Source: Gammaproteobacteria bacterium (GTDB taxonomy: Bacteria; Pseudomonadota; Gammaproteobacteria; Eutrophobiales; Eutrophobiaceae). Taken from it: a DNA stretch of 26,731 nucleotides. The stretch is from the NCBI GenBank assembly GCA_003645215.1, contig QNEM01000006.1:1-26731 (forward strand). The letters are read 5' to 3'. Positions 23,510 through 26,731 of this stretch are shown in pieces. How positions within the stretch are numbered: position 1 is the stretch's first letter; each line of letters starts with the position of its first letter. The notes under the pieces are model-generated. The model was not told the origin of the DNA, made no database searches, and saw only the letters and a program-made list of their open reading frames with translations. A program made the translations under genes and the position numbers.

Positions 23510-25861
23510 ATGATAGAAAAGTTTGCACTAGCATGCATGGATCATCGAAAAATTGTTTTGATTCTGGTGCTTGTTATCACAGCTATTTTGTCTGTGTTTG
23601 CACAGCGTATTGAGGTCAAGACTATTTTTGAGGACCTGCAGCCTGAATCTCACCCATACATCCAGGTTCACGAGCGCTTTAAAACCGAGTTTGGCGGCAC
23701 CAACATAATCACCTTCATGATACAGGCTAGAGAAGGCGATATTTTTCAAATGCCAGTGCTGGAAAAAATTCAGAAGATCACACAAGGTCTGCTGAAGATT
23801 GATGCAACCAATGAGTTCCAGATTTTTTCTTTGGCAGGCAAAAAGCTCAAAGAGGTTCGCGCATCTTCTGAAGGCATAGAAAGCAAACCATACATGTGGC
23901 CGAATTTGCCGAAATCCGAAGCCGAAATTCAAGAACTGAAAAAAGCAGTTTTACGAAATCCTTTAGTTTACGGTACCTTTGTCGCAAAAGATCTAAAATC
24001 GACTTTAGTGACGGTTGATTTTTATGATGATTTGCTGGATTACAATCTTGCCTATGAACAGGCCTATGATCTGATCAGTAAAGTGGAAGATGATTCAGTC
24101 AATATTCGGCTTGTCGGTAACCCGATTCTTTATGGCTGGGTAAATCACTATCTGCCTGAAACTTTTAATCTGGTGCTGGCGGCCGCAGTTGTCTTTCTAC
24201 TATTATTATTCCTGGTTAATCGAACCTGGCGAGGGACTATTTTACCACTCATCGCCGGAGCCATTAGTGCCATCTGGGCGTTAGGTGTTGCGGATTTACT
24301 GGGTATAAATTTCGATCCATTGGTGGTGGTCGTCGCCATGTTGATTACTGCACGTGCGGTATCGCACTCAGTACAGATGATTACTCGCTTCCATGAAGAG
24401 ATAGACAAGTTGGACGTTGTAAACGAGTCGTCTTCAAAAGATGCTGCTCGAGTAACACTCAAGGATCTGTTAAGGCCGGGCTTGCTGGGGATAGCAACAG
24501 ATGCGGGCTGTGTTACCGTCGTTGCAATCAGTCCTATTCCCTTGTTGCAAAAATTAGTCGTGTTAGCGGTAGTATGGGTCGGCACCGTGGCAGTGAGCTC
24601 AATTATAGTAACCCCGATTTTGCTGTCCTGGGTTAAAAAACCAAAGTCCTATGCGCATGGTTTGAACCTTGATCTACTGGTCATCAGGCCTTTTCTGAAT
24701 ATGTGTGTGAGTATCGTTGCCACCCGTTTCAGGTATGTCGTGGTTGCCATCGCGGTGGTGGTGTTTGTTGTGTGTGGTTTCTACGCAACCAAGTTAAAGG
24801 TAGGCGATGCTAACCCCGGCTCACCGATTCTGTGGCCGGACGCCCGCTATAACATAGATTCAGCCGTAATCAATGAGAATTATCCGGGTGCTGATCGCAT
24901 GTTTGTGGTTATCGGTGGTGAACAACAAGGCCAGGTAAAAGAAGTTGAAGTATTAAATACCATGTTGAAGTTTCAGAAGTACATGGAAGCCCAGGATGAA
25001 ATTGGCGGAACTTTGTCCGTTGCTGACATCCTGCCGGCAGTGAACATGACCTTACGCGAAGGTAATTTCAGGTTTTATGAACTAGGTCAGACACGGCTGG
25101 TGAATGGTGAATTGATATATATGTTCGAGAATGCCTCTGAACCGGGAGATCTGGATCGATTTGTTGATGTTCAGCGTCGATTTGCGGCGATCACATTATT
25201 CTTTAGTGATCGGCAAGGTAAAACAATTCAAACGGCTATCGCCCGGATAAATAAGTTTATTGAAGATAATCCAATCGTTGAACAGGCCCCTATACATATG
25301 GCGGGTGGTTTAATTGGTGTCATCGCTGCGGTCAATGAAGTTATCTTGTCAGGACAAATTCAATCGATTGCACTGGCACTATTTGTCCTGGTATTTATGT
25401 GTATTATTGTGTACCGATCCAGTATCGCAGGCATGTTTTTTATGGTACCGGTGGTGTTGTCAAATATCGTGACGTTTGCCTTTATGGCATGGCAGAATAT
25501 TGGGATGAATATCAATACGGTACCCGTGGCAGCTTTGGGTATCGGTTTGGGTGTGGATTATGCCCTGTACATATGTGATCGTATAAAAAGTGAATACCAC
25601 TCAGGTAAGGATGTGCTGGAAGCAATTTCCATATCACTACATTGCGCGGGTCGTGGTGTATTTGTGACTGCATTTGTATTGATAGTCAGTGTCTGTGTCT
25701 GGTTGTTTTCTTCATTACGTTTCCAGGCAGAAATGGGAATACTGATAGGTTTGTGGTTGGCTGTTTCTGCACTTAGTGCCTTGTTCCTGATGCCTGCTCT
25801 GGCATACATCTTCAGGCCCAGATTTATTTTTGGTGAACAAGACCCAAATCGGCCATCGTAA
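23510..25861 (+). CDS. RND-superfamily MMPL-type transporter
   Basis: A 783-residue membrane protein with the RND layout in two homologous halves: a first membrane helix (about 12-31, 'IVLILVLVITAILSVFA'), a periplasmic domain, a helix cluster at about 215-375, a second lone helix (about 405-425, 'VVVAIAVVVFVVCGFYA'), a second periplasmic domain, and a final cluster at about 620-770 including 'AALGIGLGVDYALYICDRI', a typical MMPL signature. It belongs to the group of single-chain transporters (MmpL/HpnN-like, PF03176) that move lipids and other hydrophobic molecules and lack a dedicated membrane-fusion partner gene here. With the DUF1302, DUF1329 and Ycf48-like genes it forms a recurring transport set. 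It may import or export the ketone, a precursor or a toxic intermediate; direction is unknown. A GGGGGAA site precedes the start. Confidence 0.88.
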   Translation: MIEKFALACMDHRKIVLILVLVITAILSVFAQRIEVKTIFEDLQPESHPYIQVHERFKTEFGGTNIITFMIQAREGDIFQMPVLEKIQKITQGLLKIDATNEFQIFSLAGKKLKEVRASSEGIESKPYMWPNLPKSEAEIQELKKAVLRNPLVYGTFVAKDLKSTLVTVDFYDDLLDYNLAYEQAYDLISKVEDDSVNIRLVGNPILYGWVNHYLPETFNLVLAAAVVFLLLLFLVNRTWRGTILPLIAGAISAIWALGVADLLGINFDPLVVVVAMLITARAVSHSVQMITRFHEEIDKLDVVNESSSKDAARVTLKDLLRPGLLGIATDAGCVTVVAISPIPLLQKLVVLAVVWVGTVAVSSIIVTPILLSWVKKPKSYAHGLNLDLLVIRPFLNMCVSIVATRFRYVVVAIAVVVFVVCGFYATKLKVGDANPGSPILWPDARYNIDSAVINENYPGADRMFVVIGGEQQGQVKEVEVLNTMLKFQKYMEAQDEIGGTLSVADILPAVNMTLREGNFRFYELGQTRLVNGELIYMFENASEPGDLDRFVDVQRRFAAITLFFSDRQGKTIQTAIARINKFIEDNPIVEQAPIHMAGGLIGVIAAVNEVILSGQIQSIALALFVLVFMCIIVYRSSIAGMFFMVPVVLSNIVTFAFMAWQNIGMNINTVPVAALGIGLGVDYALYICDRIKSEYHSGKDVLEAISISLHCAGRGVFVTAFVLIVSVCVWLFSSLRFQAEMGILIGLWLAVSALSALFLMPALAYIFRPRFIFGEQDPNRPS

Positions 25862-25867
25862 ATGAAC

Positions 25868-25923
25868 CGGTATTATCAAACAGCGCAACATCACCGGATG
25901 CTACTTCTATACTGATAATACCG
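25868..25923. repeat. Long-loop inverted repeat after the RND gene
   Basis: CGGTATTATCA (25868-25878) and TGATAATACCG (25913-25923) are perfect 11-bp inverted copies with 34 bp between them, which include a small CATC/GATG stem. No T-run follows. It may be a terminator-like RNA structure or a protein-binding pair. Confidence 0.45.
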
Positions 25924-26096
25924 ACTGCTTAACAGTGTAATCAGACCTGATGCAGAAGTTGTAATGTCGCATTTTCGTTCGGTGTTTAGTGACAATCGTA
26001 CGATAAAAAAACGATCAAATTGTACTGCTTTGGGGCTGATAGCATAAATCCTCTATAAAACAATTGCTTACATCCTTTATGTGGATATTAAGGTTT

Positions 26097-26112
26097 TGGC
26101 ATAGAAGTTGTA
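26097..26112 (+). promoter_or_regulatory. Sigma54-like -24/-12 element before the CoA-transferase gene
   Basis: TGGCATAGAAGTTGTA has the -24 TGGCA and -12 TTG at sigma54 spacing with T in place of the usual C. It matches the element at 18584 in 16 of 17 bases. The predicted start near 26123 gives a leader of about 103 nt to the ATG at 26226, similar to that of the carboxylase operon. A TTCGTTC motif lies 117 bp upstream. Confidence 0.5.
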
Positions 26113-26225
26113 TCGTTATTGATTGTTGCTACAAAAGTTTCAGGCTGATAGTTATTAAACTGGTGTGAAATACAGCAAAGGGTTTTTACGAATTACTTTT
26201 TTTGAAGTTATATAGGTCACATTTA

Positions 26226-26731
26226 ATGATTAAATTACGAAATAATGAGAATGAGGCGCTTGAGGGATTGTTATTTGATGGTATGACTATCATGGCAGGC
26301 GGGTTCGGGCTCTGTGGTATTCCCGAACATCTGACCATCGCTCTGCATGATTCCGGTGTTAAGGACATAACCGTTATATCAAACAACTGTGGTATTGATG
26401 GTTTTGGTCTGGGTATATTACTGGAAACACGCCAAATCAAAAAAATGATTTCATCTTACGTCGGTGAAAATAAAATGTTTGAACAGCAGTATATGAGCGG
26501 CGAACTCGAGCTTGAATTCTGTCCCCAGGGAACACTGGCAGAACGATGTCGAGCTGGTGGTGCGGGCATCCCTGGCTTCTATACTAAAACCGGAGTAGGT
26601 ACCGTAATTGCCGAAGGCAAGGAGCATAAGGAATTTAACGGTGAAACCTACATTATGGAAACCGGCCTGGTGGCCGATCTGTCGCTGGTTAAGGCATACA
26701 AATCCGATCCTGAAGGCAATCTTGTCTATCG
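26226..26731 (+). CDS. 3-oxoacid CoA-transferase subunit A (3' partial)
   Basis: The frame is open from the ATG at 26226 to the end of the window; 168 residues are visible. It has the class I CoA-transferase alpha-subunit signature 'GGFGLCGIPEHL' (about 25-36), 'NNCGIDGFGLG' and 'GELELEFCPQGTLAERCRAGG', as in succinyl-CoA:3-oxoacid (acetoacetate) CoA-transferase. The subunit B gene, which carries the catalytic Glu, is expected just beyond the window. It would activate acetoacetate or another 3-oxoacid by CoA transfer from succinyl-CoA or acetyl-CoA, a second way to activate the carboxylase product in addition to the AMP-forming ligase. An AGGT lies eight bases before the ATG. The -24/-12-like element upstream suggests that it belongs to the same regulon. 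Confidence 0.9.
   Translation, partial: MIKLRNNENEALEGLLFDGMTIMAGGFGLCGIPEHLTIALHDSGVKDITVISNNCGIDGFGLGILLETRQIKKMISSYVGENKMFEQQYMSGELELEFCPQGTLAERCRAGGAGIPGFYTKTGVGTVIAEGKEHKEFNGETYIMETGLVADLSLVKAYKSDPEGNLVY

Larger units (their letters stand above)
25862..26225. other. 364-bp regulatory gap before the CoA-transferase gene
   Basis: No gene is seen here. The gap contains an 11-bp inverted repeat (25868-25923) right after the RND stop, a TTCGTTC motif (25974-25980) resembling the 18.4-kb sites, a 10-bp palindrome ATCGTACGAT near 25995, and the -24/-12-like element at 26097-26112. Confidence 0.65.

Overview
The window is a catabolic gene cluster from a moderately AT-rich, Gram-negative bacterium. 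I infer a gammaproteobacterium: there is an outer-membrane DUF1302 barrel with its DUF1329 partner, a Fis-type sigma54 activator and proteobacterial-type ribosome binding sites. No RNA genes, transposons or CRISPR arrays are visible. Genus and species cannot be read from the sequence.

Left flank (1-3003, all + strand): the 3' part of an AhpD/carboxymuconolactone decarboxylase-like gene, an NRDE/TANGO2 protein, a DUF3237 protein and a zinc-independent NADP-dependent oxidoreductase. Core operon (3394-16212, + strand): five consecutive genes match, in order, size and family, the five subunits of acetophenone carboxylase (two HyuA-like ATPase subunits, a small zinc-type gamma subunit, a HyuB-like subunit and a unique fifth subunit). 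They are followed by an acyl-CoA synthetase, an SCP2-type thiolase and two medium-chain oxidoreductases. The implied route is: methyl ketone + bicarbonate + ATP -> 3-oxoacid -> 3-oxoacyl-CoA -> shorter acyl-CoA + acetyl-CoA. A textbook -24/-12 sigma54 promoter (3261-3276) sits just before the first gene.

Regulator (16215-18224, - strand): an AcoR-like sigma54 activator lies tail-to-tail with the operon, 2 bp apart. The 1.05-kb region beyond it holds an array of ACCGTTCTA-type sites, a -24/-12-like element and a possible small ORF. Transport block (19278-25861, + strand): a DUF1302 outer-membrane barrel, a DUF1329 periplasmic protein, a Ycf48-like propeller protein and a single-chain RND/MMPL transporter, a set associated with movement of hydrophobic compounds. 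Right edge: a second -24/-12-like element, 16 of 17 bases identical to the one before the transport block, then the start of a 3-oxoacid CoA-transferase subunit A gene that runs off the window.

Taken together, this looks like a sigma54-controlled regulon for uptake and carboxylation-initiated degradation of a ketone, probably a hydrophobic one. The substrate cannot be fixed from sequence: acetophenone, a substituted acetophenone or an aliphatic methyl ketone are all possible.
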